Shown: positions 1 through 8,049, numbered from the stretch's first letter. The stretch is DNA of 11,572 nt from Clostridia bacterium (GCA_017457465.1 JAFTHJ010000211.1:1-11572), one strand, 5' to 3'. Notes: generated from the sequence alone by a model not told the origin. Program-made: numbers and translations.

Positions 1-307
1 AAAATTATTAAATCCAAAAATATTATATTAAATTCTTTTATAATCGATATTTTTAATATAAAAAACACAAAAAACATCAAATTATAAATATGATGAATAT
101 TATAATTAAAAAGCGAAAACGCCGTTTTGGCGGCTTTGTTGACATTTACCTCTCTGTAAAAATATGCAGAGGAGTATACACGCGTTCTCAAACCCTCTTT
201 GTATTTGATTTCTTATAAAACATTATCCAAATTTTATCTAATATGAATACATAGGATACATTTTTTTGTGAAATGTGACAAAAAGTTTTTTTGATAGCAA
301 AATAAAC
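1..307. other. AT-rich intergenic region upstream of livJ
   Basis: No convincing gene is seen in this stretch. The first 110 bases are very AT-rich. A small GC-rich inverted repeat around 111-137 (AAAGC with GCTTT outside, GCC with GGC inside, followed by a short T-rich run) could be the terminator of a gene lying to the left. A second imperfect inverted repeat at about 152-173 (CTCTG with CAGAG) might be an operator or a small RNA hairpin. A TTGACA at 139-144 has only a poor -10 downstream. None of these can be assigned a function from sequence alone. Confidence 0.4.
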
Positions 308-336
308 TTGACATCACGGAAATGTTATGATATTAT
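308..336 (+). promoter_or_regulatory. Sigma-A promoter of the liv operon
   Basis: A perfect -35 TTGACA at 308-313 is followed by a 17-bp spacer and a -10 TATTAT at 331-336. Transcription would start near 343, giving a leader of about 60 bases before the livJ start codon. The leader is too short for a T-box or a large riboswitch. No clear CodY box or other known operator was recognised. Confidence 0.8.
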
Positions 337-403
337 TTAATGTATAAAAAATTGGTCAGGCTTTCGGCTTTTCCAAAATAAAATTTTTATGAGGTGAATA
401 ACC

Positions 404-1591
404 ATGAAAAAAACAATTTGCAAGGTTCTTGCAGCCCTCATGTGCCTCGCTATGGTAGGCGCAGCATTCGTAGGCTGTAAGAAGTCGGACGATGTGATCA
501 CCATCGGTCTCACAGGTCCTCTCACAGGCGGCGCTTCCATCTACGGAATCGCGGTAAGAAACGCGGCTCAACTCGCAGTTGATGAGATCAACGAGGCTGG
601 CGGTCTTAACGGTATCAACTTCAAGCTTGATATGCGTGATGACGAGCATAAGCCCGAGAACGTTGAGAACCTTTACACCGCTCTCGTTGAGGACGGAATG
701 CAGGTTTCTCTCGGAACCGTAACCACAAAGCCCGGTCTTGAGTTCAAGAACCTTTCCAAGGAAGACAACATATTCTTCCTCACACCCTCCGCAACCGGTG
801 ACGCTGTCCCCGAGTTCGCAAACGGATATCAGATGTGCTTCGCAGACTCCAATCAGGGTACTGCTGCTGCAGAGTTCTTCAACGATAACTATGCAGGTAA
901 GAAGGTAGGTATCTTCTTCAAGGCAGACGATGAGTACTCCACGGGTATCACAAAGAACTTCAAGGCAGCTCTTGATGATTCCTTTACCGCAGACCTCAAG
1001 GAAGCTAACTTCACGGGCGAGGCTTCTACATTCGATTCCCAGATCCAGACTCTTAAGGACTGCGAAATCGTATTTATGCCTATTTACTACACACCCGCTT
1101 CCCAGTTCATGACACAGGCAACAAAGGTTCCGAACAAGATCACAACCTACTACGGCTGCGACGGATTCGATGGAATCGACGCTATCGAGGGATTCGATAT
1201 CACAACTGTTCCCCAGGAAATCAGTATGCTCTCTCACTTCAACTCCACAGCAACAGAGGGCCCCGCTGCTGAATTCATCAAGAAGTACAACGATAAGTAC
1301 GACGAGGAGAAGGAGCCTCTTAACCAGTTCGGCGCTGCTGCTTACGACTGTGTATACGCTATCTACGAGGCTCTCAAGGTAGCTGTTGAGAACGGCAAGG
1401 ACGTTGACGCTGACACATCCGCAAGTGATATGTGCGAAATCCTCAAGGAAGTATTCAACAGCGATACATTCGAGTTCAGAGGAATCACAGGTAAGTGCGA
1501 CGGTAACGAAAAGTCTCACATCAGCTGGAGTGAGGACGGAACAGTCGTTAAGGAAGCTATCAAGTATATCGTAAAGGAAAAGAATGCGTAA
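404..1591 (+). CDS. livJ: Branched-chain amino acid ABC transporter, substrate-binding lipoprotein
   Basis: This 395-residue protein is the extracytoplasmic receptor of the importer encoded by the next four genes. It begins with a lipoprotein signal peptide: a lysine-rich start, a hydrophobic core, and a lipobox ending FVGC with the acylated cysteine at residue 25. Cysteine 25 would anchor it to the outer face of the membrane. The mature part starts with the type I periplasmic-binding fold signature of Leu/Ile/Val-binding proteins, GLTGPLTG at 35-42 followed by YG, a helix with many alanines and INEAGG near 62-67. The length is normal for the family. The start is fixed by GAGGTG at 391-396, seven bases before ATG. 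Isoleucine is almost always ATC here, unlike the ATA-rich downstream genes, which suggests high expression. Substrate could be Leu/Ile/Val or another amino acid or amide; specificity cannot be read from the sequence. Confidence 0.92.
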   Translation: MKKTICKVLAALMCLAMVGAAFVGCKKSDDVITIGLTGPLTGGASIYGIAVRNAAQLAVDEINEAGGLNGINFKLDMRDDEHKPENVENLYTALVEDGMQVSLGTVTTKPGLEFKNLSKEDNIFFLTPSATGDAVPEFANGYQMCFADSNQGTAAAEFFNDNYAGKKVGIFFKADDEYSTGITKNFKAALDDSFTADLKEANFTGEASTFDSQIQTLKDCEIVFMPIYYTPASQFMTQATKVPNKITTYYGCDGFDGIDAIEGFDITTVPQEISMLSHFNSTATEGPAAEFIKKYNDKYDEEKEPLNQFGAAAYDCVYAIYEALKVAVENGKDVDADTSASDMCEILKEVFNSDTFEFRGITGKCDGNEKSHISWSEDGTVVKEAIKYIVKEKNA

Positions 1592-1607
1592 TTTTGCTTG
1601 ATACGCA
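1585..1607 (+). other. Small hairpin overlapping the livJ stop codon
   Basis: TGCGTA at 1585-1590 pairs perfectly with TACGCA at 1602-1607 across an 11-base loop. The 5' arm covers part of the livJ stop codon. It may simply protect the 3' end of the livJ message together with the larger hairpin just downstream. Function is inferred and uncertain. Confidence 0.35.
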
Positions 1608-1624
1608 ATTGAATAACTAAAGTT

Positions 1625-1666
1625 AGAAACAGTTGCCGATGCATATTTGCGTTGGCAATTGTTTCT
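1625..1666 (+). promoter_or_regulatory. Long intercistronic hairpin between livJ and livH
   Basis: Bases 1625-1643 pair with 1648-1666 to form an uninterrupted 19-bp stem (three G-U wobbles) capped by a four-base TATT loop. It lies in the 97-base gap between the livJ stop and the livH start. No T-run follows, so it is not a classic intrinsic terminator. A stable structure here is typical of transport operons where the binding protein is needed in excess: it can block 3' exonucleases on a processed livJ message or cause partial termination. The hairpin is seen directly; its role is inferred. Confidence 0.7.
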
Positions 1667-1688
1667 TAAATATAGTAGAGGAAATACT

Positions 1689-2555
1689 ATGGAATTTTTA
1701 ACCACATTCGTAAACGGACTCAGTCTTGGCGGTATCTACGCGATGATAGCGCTCGGATACACTATGGTTTACGGAATTGCGAAAATGCTTAACTTTGCCC
1801 ACGGCGATATCATAATGGTCGGCGGATATACCATACTGCTGTTTTTGTTTGTCAACCCGATAGTTGCGATAATCGCGGCAATGGTATTCTGTATGATACT
1901 TGGTATAGTCGTCGAAAAGGTGGCGTATAAGCCGCTTCGCGGAGCCTCGCCTCTGGCGGTGCTTATTACCGCGATAGGCGTCAGCTATCTGTTGCAGAGT
2001 CTTGCCCAGATGATATTCGGTTCGGCTCCGAAGTATATCGTTATTGCCGACCTCGGAATTCTGAAGATAGGTAGCCTTTCTATCGGATACAATACGATAA
2101 TAACGCTCGTTTGCTCGATACTCGTTATGGTGGCGTTAAGTCTTTTTGTTAAGTTCTCAAAGACGGGACGCGCTATGGTTGCGGTATCCGAGGACAAGGG
2201 AGCGGCACAGCTTATGGGAATAAATGTCAACCGAATAATTATGATAACCTTTGCGATAGGCTCGGCTCTTGCCGCTCTGGCAAGTGTCTTCTTCCTGCTT
2301 AAGGCGCCCACGATGACACCTACATTCGGCTCACTGCCGGGTATCAAGGCATTCACGGCGGCGGTTATCGGCGGAATAGGCTCTATCCCCGGAGCTATGA
2401 TAGGCGGAATATTGCTTGGCGTTATAGAGTGCTTCGCACAGGCTGTTCCCGCAATTTCTCCTTATACAGACGCGATTGAATTCTCAATTCTTATAATTCT
2501 GCTTCTGGTCAAGCCCTCGGGCTTGTTGGGTAAGGTGAGAAGGGAGAAGGTATAA
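1689..2555 (+). CDS. livH: Branched-chain amino acid ABC transporter, permease LivH
   Basis: The 288-residue product is one of the two membrane permeases of the importer. It opens with a hydrophobic segment carrying the family pattern NGLSLGGIYAMIALGYTMVYGI and then NFAHGD, both typical of LivH. About eight hydrophobic helices follow. A cytoplasmic loop at about 160-178 (GRAM..VSEDKGAAQLMGI) is the counterpart of the loop that contacts the ATPases. The C-terminal half holds the conserved AAVIGGIGSIPGAMIGG stretch. The start used is ATG at 1689, preceded by GAGG at 1678-1681. An in-frame ATG at 1647 lies inside the intercistronic hairpin and has no ribosome site. The stop is one base before the livM start, indicating co-translation. 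Confidence 0.92.
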   Translation: MEFLTTFVNGLSLGGIYAMIALGYTMVYGIAKMLNFAHGDIIMVGGYTILLFLFVNPIVAIIAAMVFCMILGIVVEKVAYKPLRGASPLAVLITAIGVSYLLQSLAQMIFGSAPKYIVIADLGILKIGSLSIGYNTIITLVCSILVMVALSLFVKFSKTGRAMVAVSEDKGAAQLMGINVNRIIMITFAIGSALAALASVFFLLKAPTMTPTFGSLPGIKAFTAAVIGGIGSIPGAMIGGILLGVIECFAQAVPAISPYTDAIEFSILIILLLVKPSGLLGKVRREKV

Positions 2556-2556
2556 G

Positions 2557-3588
2557 ATGAAAAAATTTACGAGCTTCAAGAATTACATAAATTATAGCGT
2601 TATAGGCTTGATTACCGTAGTTTGTGTCATACTTTCTCTTTCGGGAGTTCTTAAGGCATCGACGGCTATATTGCTTGAGGAAATCGCCATAAAGATTATG
2701 CTTGCGGTTTCGTTGAGTCTTGTCGTTGGATTCCTTGGAGAGCTTTCTCTCGGTCACGCGGGATTTATGTGCGTGGGCGCATATCTTGGCGGAAAGGTCG
2801 CGGCGATTCTCGCGGCGCCTCTCGGTAACGGAATTCTCACTCTCGTGGCAGCTCTCGCTGTCGGCGGAATATGCGCGGGTGTTTGCGGATTTCTTATCGG
2901 ACTTCCCGCGCTCCGACTCAAGGGAGACTATCTTGCTATCACAACGCTTGCGTTCGGTGAGATAGTGAGAACGATATTTCTTAACACAAGCGAGGAGAGC
3001 TTTGGCGGTCCTATCGGTCTGGCTACCCCCAGATTTAACAAGGAATGGTTTTACGTTATCTGCTTCGTAATGGTGCTTATAACTCTGTTCGTTATCCAGA
3101 ATCTTATCCGCAGTAAGCACGGACGTGCTATAAAGGCTATAAGAGACAACGAGATAGCGGCAAGAGCGACGGGTATCAACGTTACCCGCTATAAGCTTAT
3201 CGGATTTATTCTGTCGGCTGTCTTCGCGGGACTTGCGGGTGTGCTTTACAGCTATACCAAGTTCAACGTTTCCAGCCAGATATTTGACTATAACTATTCC
3301 ATTGAGATACTTGTTATCGTAGTTCTCGGAGGAATGGGAAATATCAACGGCTCGATTGTTTCCGCGGTGTTTGTTACTTTCCTGAACCGTGAACTGGCGA
3401 ATATCCTCACGGGAAATCTTGCCGTGCTGAAGGATATAATCTATGCGGTAATACTCATAGCTATCGTTATATACAGAAACGCTCCCGCACTCAAGGGATT
3501 CCGTGAAAAATATAACATTAAGCAGCTGTTTTCCAAGAAGAAGGCGGCACAGGAATCCTCCGAAGAAGCTGTAAAGGAGGAAAACTGA
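2557..3588 (+). CDS. livM: Branched-chain amino acid ABC transporter, permease LivM
   Basis: The 343-residue second permease pairs with LivH to form the transport channel. It has a short polar N-terminus, about nine to ten hydrophobic helices, and the LivM signature SLGHAGFMCVGAY around residues 66-78. The coupling loop at 189-207 (GRAIKAIRDNEIAARATGI) matches the equivalent loop of LivH. Near the C-terminus are VVLGGMGNINGS and then a charged cytoplasmic tail rich in Lys and Glu. The purine-rich GAAGGGAGAAGG before 2557 supplies the ribosome site and overlaps the end of livH. Only one base separates it from livH and one base from livG, so the three are translationally coupled. Confidence 0.92.
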   Translation: MKKFTSFKNYINYSVIGLITVVCVILSLSGVLKASTAILLEEIAIKIMLAVSLSLVVGFLGELSLGHAGFMCVGAYLGGKVAAILAAPLGNGILTLVAALAVGGICAGVCGFLIGLPALRLKGDYLAITTLAFGEIVRTIFLNTSEESFGGPIGLATPRFNKEWFYVICFVMVLITLFVIQNLIRSKHGRAIKAIRDNEIAARATGINVTRYKLIGFILSAVFAGLAGVLYSYTKFNVSSQIFDYNYSIEILVIVVLGGMGNINGSIVSAVFVTFLNRELANILTGNLAVLKDIIYAVILIAIVIYRNAPALKGFREKYNIKQLFSKKKAAQESSEEAVKEEN

Positions 3589-3589
3589 A

Positions 3590-4387
3590 ATGGCAGAAGT
3601 TAAAAAGATATACGCCGATGACGGACGCGAGATAGTTCTCAAGGCAGACCATCTCTGCATACAGTTCGGCGGACTTAAAGCGGTTGATAATGTAAATCTC
3701 GAGATAAAGAAGGGTGAGCTTTACGGTCTTATCGGTCCCAACGGAGCGGGTAAGACGACAGTGTTCAATCTTCTCACCGGTGTTTATAAGCCAACGCTCG
3801 GAAGATTTTATCTCTGCGGAGAGGACCTGACGGGTAAGACACCTGCCGAGATGAATAAAAAGGGAATTGCGAGAACCTTCCAGAACATAAGACTTTTCAA
3901 TAACCTTACGGTAATTGAGAACGTTATGGTCGGACTTGCGAACCAGATTCCCTGTAACCTTGTGCAGTCGGTTTTCCGTCTTCCCAGACACAAGAAGTCG
4001 GAGAAGGAATACTATGAACGTGCGCTTGAGCTGCTCAAGGTATTTAACCTCGATGAATACAAGGATTATCTTGCGGCAAATCTGCCCTACGGTAAGCAGA
4101 GAAAGCTTGAGATAGCGAGAGCCATGGCAACGAATCCAAAGCTGTTGCTTCTCGATGAGCCCGCCGCGGGAATGAACCCCAACGAAACGCAGGAGCTTAT
4201 GGATGTTATCTCCTTTATACGTAAGGAATTTGATATTACTATCCTTCTTATAGAGCACGATATGCGTCTTGTCGGCGGTATCTGCGAGAAGCTGACGGTG
4301 CTTAACTTCGGTACGGAGCTTGCTGTCGGAGAAACCTCCGAGGTGCTTAATAATCCCGAGGTTATCAAGGCATACATAGGAGAATAA
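3590..4387 (+). CDS. livG: Branched-chain amino acid ABC transporter, ATPase LivG
   Basis: A 265-residue ABC ATPase that powers the importer from the cytoplasmic side, working as a pair with LivF. Walker A is GPNGAGKT at 49-56. The position of the usual LSGGQ signature is occupied by the degenerate LPYGKQRK (165 onward), which is normal for LivG. Walker B ends in LLLLDEP with D189 and E190, and the switch histidine is in LLIEHDM. The protein starts with about 15 extra residues compared with many LivG proteins. The start is supported by AAGGAGG at 3574-3580, inside the end of livM. The C-terminus (NPEVIKAYIGE) is typical of the family. Confidence 0.93.
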   Translation: MAEVKKIYADDGREIVLKADHLCIQFGGLKAVDNVNLEIKKGELYGLIGPNGAGKTTVFNLLTGVYKPTLGRFYLCGEDLTGKTPAEMNKKGIARTFQNIRLFNNLTVIENVMVGLANQIPCNLVQSVFRLPRHKKSEKEYYERALELLKVFNLDEYKDYLAANLPYGKQRKLEIARAMATNPKLLLLDEPAAGMNPNETQELMDVISFIRKEFDITILLIEHDMRLVGGICEKLTVLNFGTELAVGETSEVLNNPEVIKAYIGE

Positions 4388-4410
4388 TTCAGGAAAGGAA
4401 GATTGTTGAT

Positions 4411-5127
4411 ATGTCAGAACGCTTACTTGAAGTAACCGATCTTGAAGTATATTACGGTGTTATAAACGCCCTCAAGGGAATATCATTCCACGTTGACAAG
4501 GGTGAAATCGTATCTCTTATCGGAGCCAACGGAGCGGGAAAAACCACCACGCTCCACACCATCACGGGACTTATCCGTCCCCGAAAGGGTTCTATTGTTT
4601 ACAAGGGAACCGATATCGGTCATATCCCCGCGCACAAGATAGTGTCTATGGGAATGGTTCACGTTCCCGAGGGAAGACGTGTTTTCCAGAACCTCACGGT
4701 TTACGAAAACCTGCTTATGGGAGCTTATTCGCAGAAGAATAAGGCGGAGATAGCCGCAAATCTTGAGAACGTATTCAAGCAGTTCCCGAGACTTGAAGAG
4801 CGCCGCCGTCAGCTTGCGGGAACGCTCTCGGGCGGAGAACAGCAGATGCTCGCGATGGGACGCGCACTCCTTGCGAATCCCGAGCTGATAGTGCTTGACG
4901 AGCCGTCTATGGGACTCTCACCCCTGCTTGTATCGGAAATATTTGAGATAATCAAGAGCTTCCGTGAGGCAGGTAAAACGGTTCTTCTCGTTGAACAGAA
5001 CGCGAAGAAGGCTATGTCGATATCCGACAGAGTTTACGTGCTTGAAACGGGAAGTATAACCGCAGACGGCGCTGCTTCCGAGCTTATAAACGACGAAAGA
5101 ATCAAAAAAGCTTATCTCGGTGAATAA
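4411..5127 (+). CDS. livF: Branched-chain amino acid ABC transporter, ATPase LivF
   Basis: The 238-residue second ATPase of the importer. Walker A is GANGAGKT at 38-45, the Q-loop region lies near FQNLTVYENLLMG, the signature LSGGEQQ begins at 139, and Walker B ends with D163-E164 in IVLDEPSMGLSP. The length is standard for LivF. It follows livG after a 23-base gap that contains its ribosome site AGGAAAGGAAG (4391-4401). It is the last gene of the operon. No convincing intrinsic terminator is visible between its stop and the next promoter, so some read-through into the riboswitch unit is possible. Confidence 0.93.
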   Translation: MSERLLEVTDLEVYYGVINALKGISFHVDKGEIVSLIGANGAGKTTTLHTITGLIRPRKGSIVYKGTDIGHIPAHKIVSMGMVHVPEGRRVFQNLTVYENLLMGAYSQKNKAEIAANLENVFKQFPRLEERRRQLAGTLSGGEQQMLAMGRALLANPELIVLDEPSMGLSPLLVSEIFEIIKSFREAGKTVLLVEQNAKKAMSISDRVYVLETGSITADGAASELINDERIKKAYLGE

Positions 5128-5151
5128 TATTTAAACTTTTTTTAAAGGCTC

Positions 5152-5180
5152 TTGACAAAAAAAGGATATTATGGTAGTAT
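5152..5180 (+). promoter_or_regulatory. Sigma-A promoter of the riboswitch-ATPase unit
   Basis: A perfect -35 TTGACA at 5152-5157, a 17-bp spacer and a -10 TAGTAT at 5175-5180. The start site would fall near 5187, only a few bases before the conserved core of the riboswitch. This is the usual arrangement for a leader that begins with its aptamer. Confidence 0.75.
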
Positions 5181-5186
5181 TTATAT

Positions 5187-5256
5187 TACCGTGAGGGAGT
5201 AGTTTGCACGAAAGTGTGGTAAGTCAACATCATGGCCGAAAGGTCTGGCTTATCTT
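5187..5256 (+). ncRNA. yybP-ykoY manganese riboswitch aptamer
   Basis: The conserved loop GGGAGUAG lies at 5195-5202. It is followed by a small hairpin with a GAAA loop (GCAC/GTGT, 5206-5217), then a helix TAAGTCA (5220-5226) paired with TGGCTTA (5246-5252), interrupted by the internal loop ACATCAT and capped by GGCC-GAAA-GGTC (5234-5245). This order of GGGAGUAG loop, short hairpin and second arm with an A-containing internal loop is the architecture of the yybP-ykoY family. Family members bind Mn2+ between the two loops and switch on genes for Mn2+ efflux. The terminator immediately downstream and the cation ATPase after it fit this role. The closing P1 helix is weak (about GTGAG with CTTAT). 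The assignment is by eye, without a covariance model. Confidence 0.8.
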
Positions 5257-5261
5257 AATTT

Positions 5262-5305
5262 ACGAGACTCATATACGTTTAAAAGTATATGAGTCTCGTT
5301 TTTTT
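5262..5305 (+). terminator. Intrinsic terminator acting as riboswitch expression platform
   Basis: Bases 5262-5276 pair perfectly with 5285-5299 (15 bp), followed directly by a run of T to 5305. It sits between the aptamer and the ATPase ribosome site. It would stop transcription when Mn2+ is low and be bypassed when the aptamer is metal-bound. The exact competing antiterminator pairing was not resolved by eye. Confidence 0.88.
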
Positions 5306-5343
5306 CATACAATATTAGTATCCGAACGGAAGAAAGGAAAGCT

Positions 5344-7983
5344 ATGAAACATTATCTTGAAGAAAAGGAAAATGTGCTTCGGGAGCTTGATTCGGACGGG
5401 AACGGTCTGTCTGCCGCGGAGGCGCAGTCCCGACTTGAGAAGAACGGAAAAAACAAGCTTATTGAGGCAAAGAAGGACGGAATTATAAAGAAATTCCTGT
5501 CCCAGTTCGCAGACCCTATGATAATCGTGCTTCTGGTTGCGGCGGTTCTCTCCGCGATTACGGCAGCTTATGAGGGCGAAGCCCCCACAGACGTATTTAT
5601 AATACTCTTCGTTGTCGTGCTTAACGCGGTTCTCGGTGTATTTCAGGAGAGCAAGGCGGAAAAAGCTATTGATGCCTTGAAGGAAATGACCTCGGCGACC
5701 TCAAAGGTCATAAGAGACGGAAATCTTATGACTATAAAGAGCGAGGACCTCGTGGTCGGAGATATAATCGTGCTTGAAGCGGGAGACGCGGTCCCCGCCG
5801 ACGCGAGAATTATCGAGTGCGCCTCTATGAAGGTTGAGGAGGCTGCTCTTACGGGAGAGTCTGTTCCCGTTATCAAGACCGATGCCGCTATCGCGAGCGG
5901 AGTTTCTGATGTTCCGCTCGGAGACAGAAAGAATATGGTCTATATGGGAAGCACCGTCGTTTACGGACGAGGCAAAGCAGTGGTCTGCGCTTGCGGTATG
6001 GATACCGAGATGGGTAAGATAGCAGACGCCCTCGCACAGGCAGAGGATGAGGCAACGCCCTTGCAGCGTAAGTTGGCGCAGCTCAGCCGCATATTGACGG
6101 TAGCGGTTCTTGGAATATGTGTTGTTATCTTTGCCGCGGGTATCATTAAGGCGGGTGAGATAAATTCCTCTGTAATGATAAACACATTTATGCTCGCGGT
6201 CAGCCTTGCGGTTGCTGCGATACCCGAGGGACTTGCGGCGGTTGTTACTATCGTGCTTTCAATGGGAGTTACCAAGATGTCGGCGAGAAACGCCGTTATC
6301 CGACGCCTCACGGCAGTCGAGACACTCGGTTGCACACAGGTAATCTGCTCGGATAAGACAGGAACACTCACGCAGAACAAGATGACGGTCGTAAAATCCT
6401 ACAGTGCCGATGATGACCTTCTTGCGAGAGGAATGGCGCTCTGCACCGACTCCGAGGTTGGCGAGGACGGTGTGGTTATAGGTGAGCCCACAGAGAATGC
6501 GCTCGTTTCATTCGCGCTTGAGCGTAAGCTGAACAAGCGCAAACTGAAAAAAGATTTTCCCAGAGTAGCCGAAGCCCCCTTTGACTCGATGCGAAAGATG
6601 ATGTCTACGATACATTCGGATAAAGAGGGATATGTTCAGTTCACCAAGGGCGCACCCGACGAGGTGCTGAAAAGATGCTCGTTTATATACACGGGAGAGG
6701 GAATAAGAGAGCTTACCGATGAGGACAGAGCCAATATTCTCGCTCAAAACAAGCAGATGGCTGACGATGCGCTCCGTGTTCTCGGCGGAGCGATGAGAAG
6801 ATACGATTCGATTCCAGAGGATACCACTCCCGAGGCACTTGAGAGAGAGCTTGTGTATATCGGAATTGTGGGTATGATAGACCCGATACGCCCCGAGGTC
6901 AAGGACGCGGTGGCACAGTGTCATATGGCGGGAATACGAGTCGTTATGATAACGGGAGACCACAAGGATACCGCGGTCGCGATAGCAAAGCAACTTCAGA
7001 TACTCAATAGCGCGGAGGGCGCTATCACGGGAGCTGACGTTGAGGCAATGAGCGACGAGGAGCTTGAAGCGGTTATTGAGAATTATTCGGTATACGCGCG
7101 TGTTCAGCCCGAGCATAAGGTCAGAATAGTCAAGGCTTGGAAGGCTCACGGAAAGATATGCGCTATGACGGGAGACGGAGTAAATGACGCTCCGAGTATA
7201 AAGAGCTCGGATATCGGAATCGGTATGGGTATTACGGGAACCGATGTTACCAAGAATGTTGCCGATATGATACTTGCCGACGATAACTTCGCAACGATAG
7301 TAGGCGCGGTAGAGGAAGGTCGCCGTATATACGCGAACATCAAGAAGGCTATCCAGTTCCTGCTTTCCTCGAATTTGAGCGAGGTCATAAGCATATTTAC
7401 CGCGACAATGCTCGGATTCACAATACTCAAACCCGCGCACATCCTCTGGATAAACCTTATCACAGACAGCTTACCCGCTCTCGCTCTCGGTATGGAAAAG
7501 TCCGAAAAGGATGCTATGTCCACGCCCCCGAGAGATTCGAAGGAGGGAATATTCGCCGACGGACTTCTTTCGGGAGTTGTATATCAGGGTATATTCGTTT
7601 CGATACTCACACTTGCGGCGTACTTTATAGGACATTTTATCGAGTCGGGCGCTTGGGAGATAACCGATAGCGCCGACGGAATCACGATGGCGTTCCTCAC
7701 AATGTCTATGGCGGAGATATTCCAGGCGTTCAATATGAGAAGCCGTCACGGCTCTGTATTCACACTCAAGACCCAGAATGTTATGCTTTGGGGCGCGGGG
7801 GCACTAGCGCTGCTCCTCACAACGGCAGTTATCTATATCCCCTTTATGGCGGAAGCGTTCGGCTTTGAGCATATAAACCTTATGGAGTATTTCATAGCTC
7901 TCGGTCTTGCCTTCCTCATAATTCCTTTGGTTGAGATAGTTAAGATATTTGAAAGACTTTTAATAAAAAAGAAGAACAGATAA
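5344..7983 (+). CDS. Type IIA P-type cation ATPase (Mn2+/Ca2+ exporter)
   Basis: An 879-residue membrane pump that exports a divalent cation using ATP. Order of parts: N-terminal cation-ATPase domain (about 3-70), helices M1-M2 (58-102), actuator domain with TGES at 170-173, M3-M4, phosphorylation site DKTGTLT with D337, nucleotide-binding KGAP at 435-438, hinge TGDGVNDAP at 609-617, then M5-M10. Ion ligands equivalent to SERCA are all present: E295 in AAIPEGL (M4), N677 and E680 (M5), N704, T707 and D708 (M6), and E791 (M8). This is the two-site calcium pattern. The manganese riboswitch upstream, however, indicates that Mn2+ export is a main duty, as for riboswitch-controlled ATPases of lactic acid bacteria. 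AGGAAA at 5335-5340 gives the start. It is a single-gene unit closed by a strong terminator. Confidence 0.9.
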   Translation: MKHYLEEKENVLRELDSDGNGLSAAEAQSRLEKNGKNKLIEAKKDGIIKKFLSQFADPMIIVLLVAAVLSAITAAYEGEAPTDVFIILFVVVLNAVLGVFQESKAEKAIDALKEMTSATSKVIRDGNLMTIKSEDLVVGDIIVLEAGDAVPADARIIECASMKVEEAALTGESVPVIKTDAAIASGVSDVPLGDRKNMVYMGSTVVYGRGKAVVCACGMDTEMGKIADALAQAEDEATPLQRKLAQLSRILTVAVLGICVVIFAAGIIKAGEINSSVMINTFMLAVSLAVAAIPEGLAAVVTIVLSMGVTKMSARNAVIRRLTAVETLGCTQVICSDKTGTLTQNKMTVVKSYSADDDLLARGMALCTDSEVGEDGVVIGEPTENALVSFALERKLNKRKLKKDFPRVAEAPFDSMRKMMSTIHSDKEGYVQFTKGAPDEVLKRCSFIYTGEGIRELTDEDRANILAQNKQMADDALRVLGGAMRRYDSIPEDTTPEALERELVYIGIVGMIDPIRPEVKDAVAQCHMAGIRVVMITGDHKDTAVAIAKQLQILNSAEGAITGADVEAMSDEELEAVIENYSVYARVQPEHKVRIVKAWKAHGKICAMTGDGVNDAPSIKSSDIGIGMGITGTDVTKNVADMILADDNFATIVGAVEEGRRIYANIKKAIQFLLSSNLSEVISIFTATMLGFTILKPAHILWINLITDSLPALALGMEKSEKDAMSTPPRDSKEGIFADGLLSGVVYQGIFVSILTLAAYFIGHFIESGAWEITDSADGITMAFLTMSMAEIFQAFNMRSRHGSVFTLKTQNVMLWGAGALALLLTTAVIYIPFMAEAFGFEHINLMEYFIALGLAFLIIPLVEIVKIFERLLIKKKNR

Positions 7984-7986
7984 AGA

Positions 7987-8029
7987 AAAGCATATCCGTC
8001 GGGTGACCGAAGGATATGCTTTGCTTTTT
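7987..8029 (+). terminator. Intrinsic terminator after the P-type ATPase
   Basis: Bases 7987-7997 pair with 8012-8022 (11 bp). A G-A mismatch follows, then four more pairs (7999-8002 with 8007-8010) closed by a GTGA tetraloop. The T-run at 8025-8029 follows closely. It starts four bases after the ATPase stop. Confidence 0.88.
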
Positions 8030-8049
8030 GGGAGCGGTGCGTGTTTTGG

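Noticed and set aside
308..403. CodY box or T-box in the liv leader
   Set aside because: The leader is only about 60 bases and shows neither the T-box core nor a good match to AATTTTCWGAAAATT.
1647..1688. Longer livH start at ATG 1647
   Set aside because: This ATG is inside the 19-bp hairpin with no ribosome site. ATG 1689 has GAGG seven bases upstream and gives the normal LivH N-terminus.
356..1705. Minus-strand open frame of 449 codons opposite livJ
   Set aside because: It lies wholly antisense to a well-supported gene, its translation is rich in Cys/Val/Ser with no domain, and it exists because livJ avoids the TTA, CTA and TCA triplets that would create stops on the other strand.
2509..3660. 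Minus-strand open frame of 383 codons opposite livM
   Set aside because: It is a shadow of livM codon bias. Its composition is unlike a folded protein and it would overlap three genes of a compact operon.
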